DNA from: Desulfuromonas sp. AOP6
GTDB taxonomy: Bacteria > Desulfobacterota > Desulfuromonadia > Desulfuromonadales > SZUA-540
Direction of reading: 5' to 3'
DNA: 64,000 nt
Assembly: GCF_009731355.2 (NCBI RefSeq)
Contig: NZ_AP022810.1
Span: forward strand, 1,950,001-2,014,000
This document shows, piece after piece, positions 44,600 through 54,378 of this stretch. The notes under the pieces were generated by a model. It was given only the letters and a program-made list of their open reading frames with translations. It searched no databases and was not told the origin of the DNA. The position numbers and the translations under genes were made by a program. Position 1 is the first letter of the stretch. The number at the start of each line of letters is the position of its first letter.

Positions 44600-45853
44600 G
44601 TGAGACAAAAACACTACGACATTGCCATCCTTGGGGAAAGTCTGGCCGCGAGAGTGGCAGCCGCCCTGCTCGCCCGCCGAGGCTACAGGGTTGCCTTCTT
44701 CCGGGAACCCCATACCGTCTCGCCCTGGCTTTTCTCTTCCTTTCATCTGCAGCAGCTGCTGTTGTCCCTTGGCGGGCGCTCCTGCGCTGCCTCCGCCCGC
44801 CCTCTGCAGATTCTGACCCCTCAGTCCCGCTGGGAAATCCACGGACGCCATTCCAAACAGGAAGAGCTCTTTCGCGAATTTCCTGATCAGCATGAGCAGG
44901 TTACTAAACTGCTCAAGGAGCTGGCCGCCAGAGGCGAACGTCTGGAGCGCAGCCTCTGGCGAAACCGCAAAGATTCCCTGGCGAGTCGTCCCCTTCATGC
45001 CAATCTGCGCGCCAGGGGTCTGTTCAGGCTCTTCAGGAAGCCTTTGTTCGCCGCCATTGAGCAAACTCTTGGGGACAGCGCGGCGGCGGCATCCCTCATC
45101 ACGCTGTTTGAAGGAGTTTCAGGCCAACCCATAAGAAAGCTTTCCCTGGCAGAAGGCGCCCTGCTCTGGAGCTGGGTCCGACAACATGAAACCGTCTCCG
45201 TTTCCGGCCTCGAAGAACTACTGCTGCACCGCTTCGACCAGTTCCACGGGGACACTCTTGAGCTTGCCGAGGTCGCGACCCTGACCAGGGCCGGTCGCCA
45301 TCTGCAAAGCCTTACGCTCAAGGATGGCGGCGTCTGCTCTGCCGACCATTTTGTCCTCGGCAGCCTCGCCGGCGCCTGGCTGTTGCCACCGCCCTTTGAA
45401 CTGCCGACCTCCGAGCCCACGGCAGCGGCCTTTGTGACCAGCCCCTTGGCCCGCCTTTCGCCCATGTTGGCACGACGGATGATCCTGCGGGCATCGTCCA
45501 CCATCCGGCTCACCCTGACCGCCACCCCCCCGCGCACCTGCCGTATCGAGACAATACCCTCACAGACTGCCTCCGACATCAGTTCAGCGACCTTGCGCGA
45601 AGAGCTAACCCCCATTTTTCCTTTTATTGATTTCACCTTGAGTGAGGCCCCTTCTCTTGAGAGGATCCCTGCCTTAAGCAAGCCATTTTTCGCTCGTCCT
45701 TTGCCGGGATTGGTCAATTCAGTCCAACTTCAGGGGAACCTGCTGCTGGCCGAGGGAGCCAGCGTATGGCCGGCCCTTGGCCTCTCGGGCGACATCCTGG
45801 TTGGCTATGCCGTGGCCGAAAGGCTCAGTGGAAAAGCCTTCAAAAACGATTAA
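44600..45853 (+). CDS. Putative FAD/NAD-binding protein, unrecognised family
   Basis: 417 residues from GTG at 44600. The N-terminus, YDIAILGESLAARVAAALLARRG, is a dinucleotide-binding beta-alpha-beta with GESLAA in place of the usual GxGxxG. The rest is amphipathic and mostly helical, with a late GLSGDILVGYAVAERLSG that fits the closing nucleotide-binding strand of phytoene desaturase-like flavoproteins. No clear substrate motifs were seen. Following purM-purN by 16 bases suggests cotranscription but not a purine role. Function unknown. Confidence 0.7.
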   Translation: MRQKHYDIAILGESLAARVAAALLARRGYRVAFFREPHTVSPWLFSSFHLQQLLLSLGGRSCAASARPLQILTPQSRWEIHGRHSKQEELFREFPDQHEQVTKLLKELAARGERLERSLWRNRKDSLASRPLHANLRARGLFRLFRKPLFAAIEQTLGDSAAAASLITLFEGVSGQPIRKLSLAEGALLWSWVRQHETVSVSGLEELLLHRFDQFHGDTLELAEVATLTRAGRHLQSLTLKDGGVCSADHFVLGSLAGAWLLPPPFELPTSEPTAAAFVTSPLARLSPMLARRMILRASSTIRLTLTATPPRTCRIETIPSQTASDISSATLREELTPIFPFIDFTLSEAPSLERIPALSKPFFARPLPGLVNSVQLQGNLLLAEGASVWPALGLSGDILVGYAVAERLSGKAFKND

Positions 45854-45931
45854 TCACCGTGAAAGACTTCCTTTTAAAACCGGTATTAGGCGTAAAGCGA
45901 TTGCAATAGTCCAGGGCGCTTGGATCACATC

Positions 45932-45959
45932 TTGACAAACGAACCCGGCGATATACAAT
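45932..45959 (+). promoter_or_regulatory. Candidate promoter for toxin-antitoxin operon
   Basis: TTGACA and TACAAT are separated by 16 bases. The expected transcript start is near 45966, inside the palindrome at 45960-45974. Confidence 0.6.
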
Positions 45960-45974
45960 GCTATCAAAAATAGC
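45960..45974. promoter_or_regulatory. Small palindrome, possible antitoxin operator
   Basis: GCTAT, five bases (CAAAA), then ATAGC. It overlaps the likely transcription start between the -10 element and the ribosome site, a position typical of ParD/CopG autoregulation. This is inferred from position only. Confidence 0.4.
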
Positions 45975-45984
45975 GGGAGGCAAC

Positions 45985-46260
45985 ATGGTTAAGACGCGAC
46001 AGAAAAATCTTCGCCTAAACCCTGAGGATGAGAAAAATCTGCAAAGGATTGCTCAATTCGAGGGGCGCTCTGAGCAGGACGTACTGCGAGACTCCCTCCA
46101 CATGTACGTGCGCGCTGTTGATGAACGTCGAGAGTTTTTGGCCTCTGTCGAGCAAGGGTGGATGGAAATTCACTCCGGCCTGGGCACAACGGTAACCGAT
46201 ACCGACGACTTTTTTGAGTCCCTTCGCAGTGGTCTAAGTGACAAAAATGCTCCCGCTTAA
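45985..46260 (+). CDS. CopG/ParD-like ribbon-helix-helix antitoxin
   Basis: 91 residues from ATG at 45985, with GGGAGG upstream. KNLRLNPEDEKNLQRIAQFEG followed by RSEQDVLRDSLHMYV matches a ribbon-helix-helix DNA-binding fold. The C-terminal half is acidic, suited to wrap a basic toxin. It likely represses its own promoter and neutralises the ParE-type toxin whose gene overlaps its end. The more upstream in-frame ATG at 45958 lies within the -10 element and is rejected. Confidence 0.82.
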   Translation: MVKTRQKNLRLNPEDEKNLQRIAQFEGRSEQDVLRDSLHMYVRAVDERREFLASVEQGWMEIHSGLGTTVTDTDDFFESLRSGLSDKNAPA

Positions 46261-46603
46261 ACGGTCTCCCCAATATGAGCGGCGCATAAGATTCTATGTA
46301 GAGAACATAGCAGAACGTTATGGTGTGGCCGTTGCTGAAACTTTCATCGCGGCAGTCGAGCGACAAGAAAAGCTTATCAAGGAACACAACCAGGTCGGTG
46401 TAAACGTCCCCTACATTTTGGCTGGACGCCAGGTTATCCTGAAGGAGCTCACCTTCGACTCCGGTCCCATGAGATATTGCCTGATTTACGAAGTTTTGGA
46501 TGACTGCGTTCCCTTGATTTCCTTGTGGCATGGAGTCGGTGCTCGCAGCGAAGCATATCTGACTCGACTGTGGCGAAGGAGCGACCCTTCGCGCCAGGAC
46601 TGA
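46247..46603 (+). CDS. RelE/ParE-family toxin
   Basis: 118 residues from ATG at 46247 (a GTG three codons upstream is also possible). The fold pattern is that of ParE: KRSPQYERRIRFYVENIAERYG, then AAVERQEKLIKEH, then MRYCLIYEVLDDCVPLISLWHG. It overlaps the antitoxin gene, as is usual for such pairs. ParE toxins inhibit DNA gyrase and RelE toxins cleave mRNA; sequence reading alone cannot separate the two. Confidence 0.82.
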   Translation: MLPLKRSPQYERRIRFYVENIAERYGVAVAETFIAAVERQEKLIKEHNQVGVNVPYILAGRQVILKELTFDSGPMRYCLIYEVLDDCVPLISLWHGVGARSEAYLTRLWRRSDPSRQD

Positions 46604-46751
46604 TGACTGTGATCGATAGACTGTTATTCCCCGGCTCAATGCTTTCTTTTCCAGCAAAAAGCCAAAATTTTTATGAGGCAAAATTTTCTTGCAATACGCC
46701 GAAATGCGTGATAACAATTGGCGTTCGAAACTTCCAGGAGGTCAAATTACC

Positions 46752-46943
46752 ATGTCTAAGGTCTGTGAAATTTGCGGCAAGGGTCGCACTACTGGCAACA
46801 ATGTCAGCCATGCACACAACAAAACGCGCAAAGTCTGGCTTCCCAATCTGCAGAAGGTCAAAACCGTCAGCAATGGCACCGTCCGTTCCGTCAAAGTATG
46901 CACCCGCTGCATCCGTTCCGGGGCGGTAACCAAACCTGCCTGA
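46752..46943 (+). CDS. rpmB: 50S ribosomal protein L28
   Basis: 63 residues. [21 protein letters not shown] and [11 protein letters not shown] are conserved. It has the zinc-binding cysteine form: CEIC near the start and CTRC near the end. AGGAGG lies 9 bases upstream. It is monocistronic, ended by the hairpin at 46966-47006; rpmG is not adjacent. The 148-base gap upstream holds no gene and shows only a weak promoter-like pattern. Confidence 0.96.
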   Translation: MSKVCEICGKGRTTGNNVSHAHNKTRKVWLPNLQKVKTVSNGTVRSVKVCTRCIRSGAVTKPA

Positions 46944-46965
46944 TTGCACCGTTGCCGTCATCATC

Positions 46966-47006
46966 AAAAAAGAGGGGCTGCCTTGAACAGGCGCCCCTCT
47001 TTTTTG
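46966..47006. terminator. Bidirectional terminator between rpmB and ridA
   Basis: A stem of AAAAAAGAGGGGC and complement, with inner GCCT/AGGC pairs and a short loop, has A and T runs on the two sides. It serves convergent rpmB (plus) and rel-ridA (minus). Confidence 0.88.
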
Positions 47007-47034
47007 TATCTTCTCTGCATCCAGCCAAAAGTTT

Positions 47035-47415
47035 TCAGCCTCGGAAAGCCACCCACTCGATCTCAATCGCTGCCCCTTTGGGCAGGGCCGCCACCTGCAC
47101 GGTAGCTCTCGCCGGATAGATCCCCGAAAAAAACTCGCCATAGATGCCGTTGACCACAGTAAAGTCCGCCAGGTCCGTCAGGTAGATCGTGGTCTTGACG
47201 ACATGAGAAAAGTCGAGCCCGGCCGCCGCCAGCGCCTCCCCCATATTGGCCATGACTTGCCGCGTCTGTTTGTCAATGCCGCCAGAGACCAGCTCCCCGC
47301 TCGCCGGCTCCAGCGGAATCTGTCCTGAATAAAAGACAAAATCACCCGCCGCCACCCCCTGGGAATAGGGGCCGATAGCGGCTGGCGCCTTATCCGTCTC
47401 GATTTTTTCCATCAT
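47035..47415 (-). CDS. ridA: RidA family enamine/imine deaminase
   Basis: 126 residues. IGPYSQGV, VFYSGQIPLEPASGEL, VKTTIYLTDLADFTVVNGIYG and PARATVQVAALPKGA are the family landmarks, including the Arg in PARAT that binds substrate carboxylate. It hydrolyses reactive enamines and imines made by pyridoxal enzymes. The start is ATG at 47415, with GAGGAG upstream. It follows rel by 23 bases; rel-ridA is a common pairing in this group. Confidence 0.95.
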   Translation of the reverse strand: MMEKIETDKAPAAIGPYSQGVAAGDFVFYSGQIPLEPASGELVSGGIDKQTRQVMANMGEALAAAGLDFSHVVKTTIYLTDLADFTVVNGIYGEFFSGIYPARATVQVAALPKGAAIEIEWVAFRG

Positions 47416-47438
47416 CAACCACTCCTCTCCCCGTTGCC

Positions 47439-49592
47439 TCAGTTCCGTATACGCTCGACCTTGTAGACACCCTTGACCTTGCGAATCGCCGCCATGACCC
47501 GGTTCAGATGTTCCAGATCCTGCACATCGACCTCGAAGGTGTTGACCCCCTTGTGGTCTGGCGTCGAATGAACACTGGCGGTGATGATATTCGCCTCGCA
47601 GTTACTGATAGCCCCGGAGATACCGGCGAGTATGCCCTTCTGGTTCTGGCAGTAGGCCCGAATCTTGACAGGCCGGGAAGTCTTTTTCTTGCGGTCCCAC
47701 TCCAGCACGACGCGCCTCTCCGGATCCCCTTCCATGGCATGGGGGCAGTCTTCCGCATGCACGGTCACTCCCCGGCCGCGGGTGATGAAGCCGATAACGG
47801 GGTCACCGGGCAGGGGATTGCAGCATTTGGCGAAACGCACCAGGATATCCTCGATGCCGTCAATCTTCAGGGCGCTGGTGGGCTTCCGGCGGATTTTATC
47901 CAGAACCTTCTCGAAGCGCCCCGGGGTGGGACGCTCTTCCCGCAGTTTTTCCTGGGGCACGACACGACCGATCACCTGTCCGAGGGAAACCTTGCCATAA
48001 CCGAGAGCGGCCAGCAGATCGTCCACCCGCTTGAAGCCGAGTTCCTCAACAGCATGGGCCATTTCCGGGGAAACGGCCACCTTCTTCAGCGAAAAACCAT
48101 ACTTGCGCAGTTCTTTTTCGAAAAGATCGCGGCCAAGCTCAATACTCTTCTCGCGCTGTTCGGTCTTGACCCACTGACGGATCTTGTTGCGCGCCTTGGA
48201 GGTACGCACAAAGGCCAGCCAGTCCTTGCTCGGTGACTGGTTCTGTGAGGTGATAACCTCGACGATGTCCCCGTTGTGGAGGGGTGTCTTCAGGGGTACG
48301 AGTTTGCCGTTGACGCGGGAGCCGACACAATGATGCCCCACATCGGTATGAACGCTGTAGGCAAAATCGACCGGGGTGGAACCGCGGGGAAGTTCCTTGA
48401 CATCGCCGTCAGGCGTGAAGACATAGACCTCTTCGGGGAAAAGATCGACCTTGACCGTCGACATGAACTCGCGGCTGTCGTCAAGCTCACGCTGCCATTC
48501 GAGGAGCTGGCGCAGCCAGGCGAATTTCCGGTCTTCACGGGCGGCGGCCGGAGTGCTCCCCCCCTCCTTGTACTTCCAGTGGGCGGCGATTCCCTCCTCG
48601 GCGATCCCGTGCATTTCCTCGGTGCGGATCTGCACCTCCATGCGCTCCCCGAAAGGGCCCATGACCGTGGTGTGCAGGGATTGGTAGAGATTCGCCTTGG
48701 GCATGGCGATGTAGTCTTTGAAGCGACCAGGGATCGGTTTCCAGGTGGAGTGGATAATGCCGAGCACCGCATAACAGTCCCGTACCGACTGCACAATGAT
48801 GCGAAAAGCGATGAGATCGTAAATCTGATCGAGATCGATGCCTTGCCGCAGCATCTTGTTGTAGACCGAGGCCAGGTGTTTCGAACGGCCGCTCACCTCA
48901 CCGTCAATGCCATTCTCCTGCAGTTTTTTATGGATAATGCCCTTGACGTCGTTGACATATTTGACCCGTTCCTTGATCCGTTTGTCGATGCCGGCGGCCA
49001 GTTCTCTGTAGGTCTCGGGCTCCAGATAGCGCAGGGAGAGGTCTTCCAGTTCGCTCTTGATCCAGCTGATTCCCAGGCGGTTGGCCAGGGGTACATAGAT
49101 ATCCTTCGTCTCCTGAGCGAGCATCCGGCGTCTCGGTTCCGGCTGGCGGTCAAGGGTCCGCATATTGGCAAGTCGATCGGCCAGCTTGACGAGAATGACA
49201 CGGATATCCCGCGCCATGGCCAGCAGCATCTTGCGGAAATTCTCCGCCTGCCGCTCCTCATTGGTGCGAAAGGTCATTTTGGCGATCTTGGTGACGCCGT
49301 CTACCAGCGCGGCCACTTCGTCGCCAAACTCTTGCCGCAGGGTGTCCAGGGATACGATGGAGTTTTCGATGGTGTCGTGCAGAAGGCCGGTCATGACCGT
49401 GGCCACGTCCATGCGCAGCTGGGCCAGAATGTTGGCAACCTCCATCACGTGGTCGAGGGAGGACTCACCAGACGGGCGTTGGCGCCCCTCGTGAATACGG
49501 GTGCTGTAGTCGCATCCTCGGCGCAGCAAGTCGAGATCGGCGCCGGGATGGTACTTTTGAACTTTCTTGAGGATGTCTTCTGGCTGGGTCAT
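47439..49592 (-). CDS. rel: Bifunctional-type (p)ppGpp synthetase/hydrolase Rel
   Basis: 717 residues. An N-terminal HD hydrolase domain (SSLDHVMEVA, GLLHDTIEN), a synthetase domain (GRSKHLASVYNKM, DLIAFRIIV, YIAMPKANLYQSLHT), a TGS domain (VYVFTPDGDVKELPRGSTPVDFAYSVHTDVGH), and a C-terminal ACT domain are all present, with a zinc-finger type CCNPLPGD and HAEDCPH. The synthetase loop is RFKD, the RxKD form associated with bifunctional enzymes. The start is ATG at 49592; an open frame of 17 further codons has no ribosome site. It lies downstream of rpoZ. Confidence 0.95.
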   Translation of the reverse strand: MTQPEDILKKVQKYHPGADLDLLRRGCDYSTRIHEGRQRPSGESSLDHVMEVANILAQLRMDVATVMTGLLHDTIENSIVSLDTLRQEFGDEVAALVDGVTKIAKMTFRTNEERQAENFRKMLLAMARDIRVILVKLADRLANMRTLDRQPEPRRRMLAQETKDIYVPLANRLGISWIKSELEDLSLRYLEPETYRELAAGIDKRIKERVKYVNDVKGIIHKKLQENGIDGEVSGRSKHLASVYNKMLRQGIDLDQIYDLIAFRIIVQSVRDCYAVLGIIHSTWKPIPGRFKDYIAMPKANLYQSLHTTVMGPFGERMEVQIRTEEMHGIAEEGIAAHWKYKEGGSTPAAAREDRKFAWLRQLLEWQRELDDSREFMSTVKVDLFPEEVYVFTPDGDVKELPRGSTPVDFAYSVHTDVGHHCVGSRVNGKLVPLKTPLHNGDIVEVITSQNQSPSKDWLAFVRTSKARNKIRQWVKTEQREKSIELGRDLFEKELRKYGFSLKKVAVSPEMAHAVEELGFKRVDDLLAALGYGKVSLGQVIGRVVPQEKLREERPTPGRFEKVLDKIRRKPTSALKIDGIEDILVRFAKCCNPLPGDPVIGFITRGRGVTVHAEDCPHAMEGDPERRVVLEWDRKKKTSRPVKIRAYCQNQKGILAGISGAISNCEANIITASVHSTPDHKGVNTFEVDVQDLEHLNRVMAAIRKVKGVYKVERIRN

Positions 49593-49679
49593 GACGACTC
49601 TACCCGGCTCGTGTTCGACATACGACCGGCAGGCGATTTCCACCTGCCGGTTCGCGTAGAGTCAGGAAGGAAGAAGGGT

Positions 49680-49889
49680 CTAGCTCTTTTTGCGGGTGGG
49701 AATTTCGTAATCCACCTTGCCGGCGGCGATCTCACGCAAGGCCAGAACAATCTTCTTGTTGCGGGCCTTGTTTTCGATCAGGGCAGCCCCCCCTTTATAC
49801 AGCTGCTTGGAACGCTTGGCGGCGATCATGACAAGCAGAAAGCGATTCGGGACTTCTTTAAGACAGTCTTCAACAGTAATACGGGCCAT
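49680..49889 (-). CDS. rpoZ: RNA polymerase omega subunit
   Basis: 69 residues. [20 protein letters not shown] and AAKRSKQL, then [15 protein letters not shown], are diagnostic. Omega helps assemble the beta-prime subunit, and in E. coli it forms part of the ppGpp-binding site, consistent with its place between gmk and rel. The last residues are basic (PTRKKS). Confidence 0.97.
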   Translation of the reverse strand: MARITVEDCLKEVPNRFLLVMIAAKRSKQLYKGGAALIENKARNKKIVLALREIAAGKVDYEIPTRKKS

Positions 49890-49941
49890 GAATGAGTTCT
49901 CCTGAGGCGTAATAAGGGAATCGCGATCGATCCCAAAGTTT

Positions 49942-50613
49942 TTAGATAAAATCCTGGGTCAGCATGTCTTCGACCAGTCCCGGATACCGTCGGACCCGAC
50001 AGCGTTCCGCCAAAATAATGGCTTTGAGCTGTTCCAGAGCCGTGGCAAAAAGGTCGTTGATCACCACGAAATCGTACCGCGGCACCTGGGCAATTTCGTG
50101 GCGGGCATTGGCGAGACGCCGGAGAATAACTTCTTCACTGTCCGTCTGGCGTCCCTGCAGCCGTCGCATCAGCTCATCCAGGCTCGGCGGCAGGATGAAG
50201 ATAAAGACTGCCTGTCGGCAGGTCTTGCGCAACTGCTCCGCCCCCTGACAATCGATATCGAGCAGGACATCCTCGCCCTGCTCCATCGCCTCTGTCAAGG
50301 TGGCAAGCGCCGTGCCGTAGCGGTTACCATGAACCTCGGCCCATTCGGCGAATTCGCCGCGCGCCACCATGGCGGCGAAGGTCTCGGCGGAAACAAAATG
50401 GTAGTCGATGCCGTCCACTTCCCCCGGCCGCATGGGGCGGGTCGTGTAGGAAACAGACTGCCGCAGAGAGGGGAAAAAGTCAATGACTTCCTTGCACAAG
50501 GAGGTCTTCCCGGCCCCGGAAGGGGCGGAGATGACGAAGAGGCTGCCCAGGCCATCCGTCGGCTTTACAGCCCCGGACTGGCGCTGATCCGCCCTTTTGG
50601 CCTCACTCGACAT
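49942..50613 (-). CDS. gmk: Guanylate kinase
   Basis: 223 residues. The P-loop is [11 protein letters not shown], and [21 protein letters not shown] is the GMP-binding region. It converts GMP to GDP. A ~22-residue N-terminal extension of low complexity precedes the fold, longer than the E. coli enzyme. The ATG overlaps the end of yicC by 11 bases; LFVISAP would be the start of the core. Confidence 0.96.
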   Translation of the reverse strand: MSSEAKRADQRQSGAVKPTDGLGSLFVISAPSGAGKTSLCKEVIDFFPSLRQSVSYTTRPMRPGEVDGIDYHFVSAETFAAMVARGEFAEWAEVHGNRYGTALATLTEAMEQGEDVLLDIDCQGAEQLRKTCRQAVFIFILPPSLDELMRRLQGRQTDSEEVILRRLANARHEIAQVPRYDFVVINDLFATALEQLKAIILAERCRVRRYPGLVEDMLTQDFI

Positions 50614-51481
50614 TCTGCACCTGTTCCCGCACCTTTTCCAGTTCGGCCTTGATGGCCACCACCTGCCGGGTCAACTCGGCGTCGTTGGACTTGGAACCCA
50701 TGGTATTGACTTCGCGGTTGAGCTCCTGCACCAGAAAATCCATCTGCCGCCCCACCGGTTCGTCACTGCGGAAAAGACCGCGGAACTGACTCAGATGACT
50801 GCGAAAACGCACGAGCTCTTCACTGATGTCACAGCGGTCGGCAAAAACGGCGATCTCCTGGGCGACGCGCTGTTCGTCAACGGCTACGTCGCCGGCCAGA
50901 CGGGCCAGGCGCTCTTTCAGCTTGCCCTGCCATTCGGCCGCCACCTGGGGCGCCCTTCCTTCGACAGCGCCCAGTAACTTTTCCATGACTTCCAGCCGCG
51001 CCTCCATGTCACGCAGGGTGGCCTCCCCTTCCCGCACCCGCATCCCCTCCAGGGCCTGCAGGGCCTGGCTCAAGGCGCTGTCCAGGCAGGCTTTCAGGCT
51101 CTCCTGCGGCAGATCCCCCTCCTTCAGGGTCACCACCTCTTTCTGAGACACCAGCAGAGAGAGGGGAATGCCGCCATCCACGGGAAATTCCGTGCGCATA
51201 TCCTCGAAAAGGGCCACATAAGCAGCGGCCAGAGGGCGGTTCAGGGTCGGCACCATGACACCGTTGCCATTAATTTCCTGGGTGATGAAGACATCGATCT
51301 TACCGCGCTTGAGCTTTTCGCTGACGCCCTTTTTGATCTCCGTCTCCAGGGCCATCATCGTGCGCGGCGCCTTGATGGTCACATCCCCGTAGCGATGATT
51401 GACCGATTTGATCTCCACGCTCAGAGCCAACCCTTCCCCTTGGGCCTGGCCCTTGCCATAGCCCGTCATGCTTTTAATCAT
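50603..51481 (-). CDS. yicC: YicC family protein
   Basis: 292 residues, typical. MIKSMTGYGKG at the start, VEIKSVNHRYGDV, and the C-terminal [31 protein letters not shown] are family signatures. YicC in E. coli has been reported to be an endoribonuclease affecting small RNA stability; that activity is not tested here. It is the first gene in yicC-gmk-rpoZ-rel-ridA, and starts 10 bases after the epimerase stop, so the operon may extend into the polysaccharide genes. Confidence 0.94.
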   Translation of the reverse strand: MIKSMTGYGKGQAQGEGLALSVEIKSVNHRYGDVTIKAPRTMMALETEIKKGVSEKLKRGKIDVFITQEINGNGVMVPTLNRPLAAAYVALFEDMRTEFPVDGGIPLSLLVSQKEVVTLKEGDLPQESLKACLDSALSQALQALEGMRVREGEATLRDMEARLEVMEKLLGAVEGRAPQVAAEWQGKLKERLARLAGDVAVDEQRVAQEIAVFADRCDISEELVRFRSHLSQFRGLFRSDEPVGRQMDFLVQELNREVNTMGSKSNDAELTRQVVAIKAELEKVREQVQNVE

Positions 51482-51491
51482 CGTTTAATCC

Positions 51492-52529
<1,038 letters not shown>

Positions 52530-52530
52530 C

Positions 52531-53865
52531 CTAACGCCGTCCTATGCCGTTGTATGCAAAGCCGGCTTTTTTCACCATCGCCGGTTCGTACTGGTTACGG
52601 CCGTCAAAGATGATCGCCTGCTTCATGGCCCGCTTCATGGCGTTGAAATCGGGGTGACGGAAAGGCTTCCATTCCGTCACCAGCACCAGGGCATCCACGC
52701 CGGCCAGGGCCTCATACTGGTTTTTCACCAGCTCGAGCCGGCCATTTTCAAACCAGTCGGCCGGCAGCACCTTGCGGGCCATGTCCATGGCCACGGGGTC
52801 ATAGGCTTTCACCTTGGCGCCGGCGCCGATGAGTTCATGCAGCAGCACCTCAGCGGGCGCCTCCCGCATGTCGTCGGTCTCCGGCTTGAAGGCCAGTCCC
52901 CACAGACCAAAGGTCAGGTGGGAGAGATCACTGCCGAAGTGCTCGGTGATCTTGCTGAACAGCACATGCTTCTGCACCTCGTTGCGGTTGTGAACCGAAC
53001 GCAGCACCATGGAATCGAAGTCGACCTCTTCCGCCATGCGGATCAGGGCGCGGACATCCTTGGGAAAGCAGGAACCGCCATAACCGCAGCCCGGGTAGAT
53101 GAAGGAATAGCCGATGCGGCTGTCAGAGCCGATCCCTCGCCGCACATTCTCCACATCGACCCCGAAGGCATCGCACAACCGGGAGATTTCGTTGATAAAA
53201 GAGATCTTGGTGGCCAGCATGGCGTTGGCGGCATACTTGGTCATTTCGGCGTCACGCACCCCCATGAAAAGCGTGCGCTCATGATTGCGGTTGAAGGGCG
53301 CATAGAGCTCCCGCAGCATTTCGCTGGCCCGCTCGCTCTCCGTTCCGATAATAATACGATCGGGGCGCATGAAATCGGCCACGGCCGAACCTTCCTTGAG
53401 AAACTCGGGGTTGCTGGCCACATCGAAGGGAATCGACACCCCGCGTTCCGCCAGAGTGTCCCGGATGGCGGCCGCCACCTTGTCCGCCGTTCCCACCGGC
53501 ACCGTCGACTTGTCCACCACCACGCAATAGTCCCGCATATGACGGCCGATCTCACGGGCCACGGCCAGCACATACTGCAGGTCGGCCGAGCCATCCTCCC
53601 CGGGAGGCGTACCCACGGCGATAAAATAGACGGAAGAATCCACCATGGCCTCGGCCAGCTCGGTAGTGAACTGCAAACGCCCTTCGCGGACATTGCTCTC
53701 CACCAGATCATCCAGCCCGGGTTCGTAAATAGGGATGATCCCCTGCTTCAAACGTTCAATCTTGTTTCTATCGACATCGACACAGGTAACCGTATTGCCC
53801 ATTTCAGCAAAACAGGCCCCGGTCACCAACCCGACGTAACCGGTTCCGACCACGGTGATATGCAT
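52531..53865 (-). CDS. ugd: UDP-glucose 6-dehydrogenase
   Basis: 444 residues. [23 protein letters not shown] is cut by the usual GxGYVG dinucleotide motif. The catalytic cysteine lies in YGGSCFPKD, with [20 protein letters not shown] preceding it. It oxidises UDP-glucose to UDP-glucuronate with two NAD+. Promoter elements lie at 53930-53958, with the 502-base repeat-bearing gap behind them. Confidence 0.97.
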   Translation of the reverse strand: MHITVVGTGYVGLVTGACFAEMGNTVTCVDVDRNKIERLKQGIIPIYEPGLDDLVESNVREGRLQFTTELAEAMVDSSVYFIAVGTPPGEDGSADLQYVLAVAREIGRHMRDYCVVVDKSTVPVGTADKVAAAIRDTLAERGVSIPFDVASNPEFLKEGSAVADFMRPDRIIIGTESERASEMLRELYAPFNRNHERTLFMGVRDAEMTKYAANAMLATKISFINEISRLCDAFGVDVENVRRGIGSDSRIGYSFIYPGCGYGGSCFPKDVRALIRMAEEVDFDSMVLRSVHNRNEVQKHVLFSKITEHFGSDLSHLTFGLWGLAFKPETDDMREAPAEVLLHELIGAGAKVKAYDPVAMDMARKVLPADWFENGRLELVKNQYEALAGVDALVLVTEWKPFRHPDFNAMKRAMKQAIIFDGRNQYEPAMVKKAGFAYNGIGRR

Positions 53866-53929
53866 AACCTATATCCTTTCCGGAAATAAAAAAAGGCAGC
53901 AGGAAAACAGCCTTTACTTACCATATTTC

Positions 53930-53958
53930 GTTATAGAAACCCAAGACTTTGCTGCCAA
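53930..53958 (-). promoter_or_regulatory. Candidate sigma70 promoter for ugd-epimerase
   Basis: The minus strand reads TTGGCA, 17 bases, TATAAC, about 65 bases before the ugd ATG. Both hexamers match well. Confidence 0.58.
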
Positions 53959-53970
53959 TCAGGCGAAAAC

Positions 53971-54378
53971 TTCTTTTCACCACCAAGGCACGGTGACACC
54001 AAGGAGAATCTATAATGGCCACTAAAACAAAGATCTGATCATCAACCCGAACCAGCCCTTCTTGGTGCCCTGGTGTCTTCGTGGTAAACCGCCTGTCAGC
54101 TTTTGAAAAGTTCTTTTCACCGCCAAGGCATGGAGAGACCAAGGAGAATCTAAAATGGCCGCTAAAACAAAGATTTGGTCATCAAGCCCTTCTTGGTGCC
54201 CTGGTGCCTTGGTGGTAAACCGCCTGTCAGCTTTTGAAAAGTTCTTTTCACCACCAAGGCACAAAGACACCAAGGAAACCCCTAAATTCAAACGGGACCC
54301 AGGTACGGGCTGTTATCCTTAAGCCAGCCCTCCTTGGTGCCCTGGTGTCTTCGTGGTAAACCGCCTGTCAGCTTTTGG
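53971..54378. repeat. Triplicated palindromic repeat array
   Basis: Three consecutive units start with TTCTTTTCACCrCC at 53971, 54111 and 54242 (lengths 140, 131 and ~137). Each has a left arm CACCAAGGCA...ACCAAGG and a right arm CTTGGTGCCCTGGTG..., which are inverted relative to each other. Each ends with the same CCGCCTGTCAGCTTTTG at 54089, 54220 and 54361. Units 1 and 2 share a core; unit 3 has another. The last copy of that end sequence contains the stop codon of the beta-CASP gene. Short minus-strand frames inside the array are not genes. The gap between ugd and the beta-CASP gene holds only this and the ugd promoter. Confidence 0.93.

Noticed and set aside
53918-54291. Two short minus-strand open frames giving similar proteins
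   Set aside because: They lie wholly in the triplicated repeat; their similarity comes from the repeat units and there is no ribosome site.
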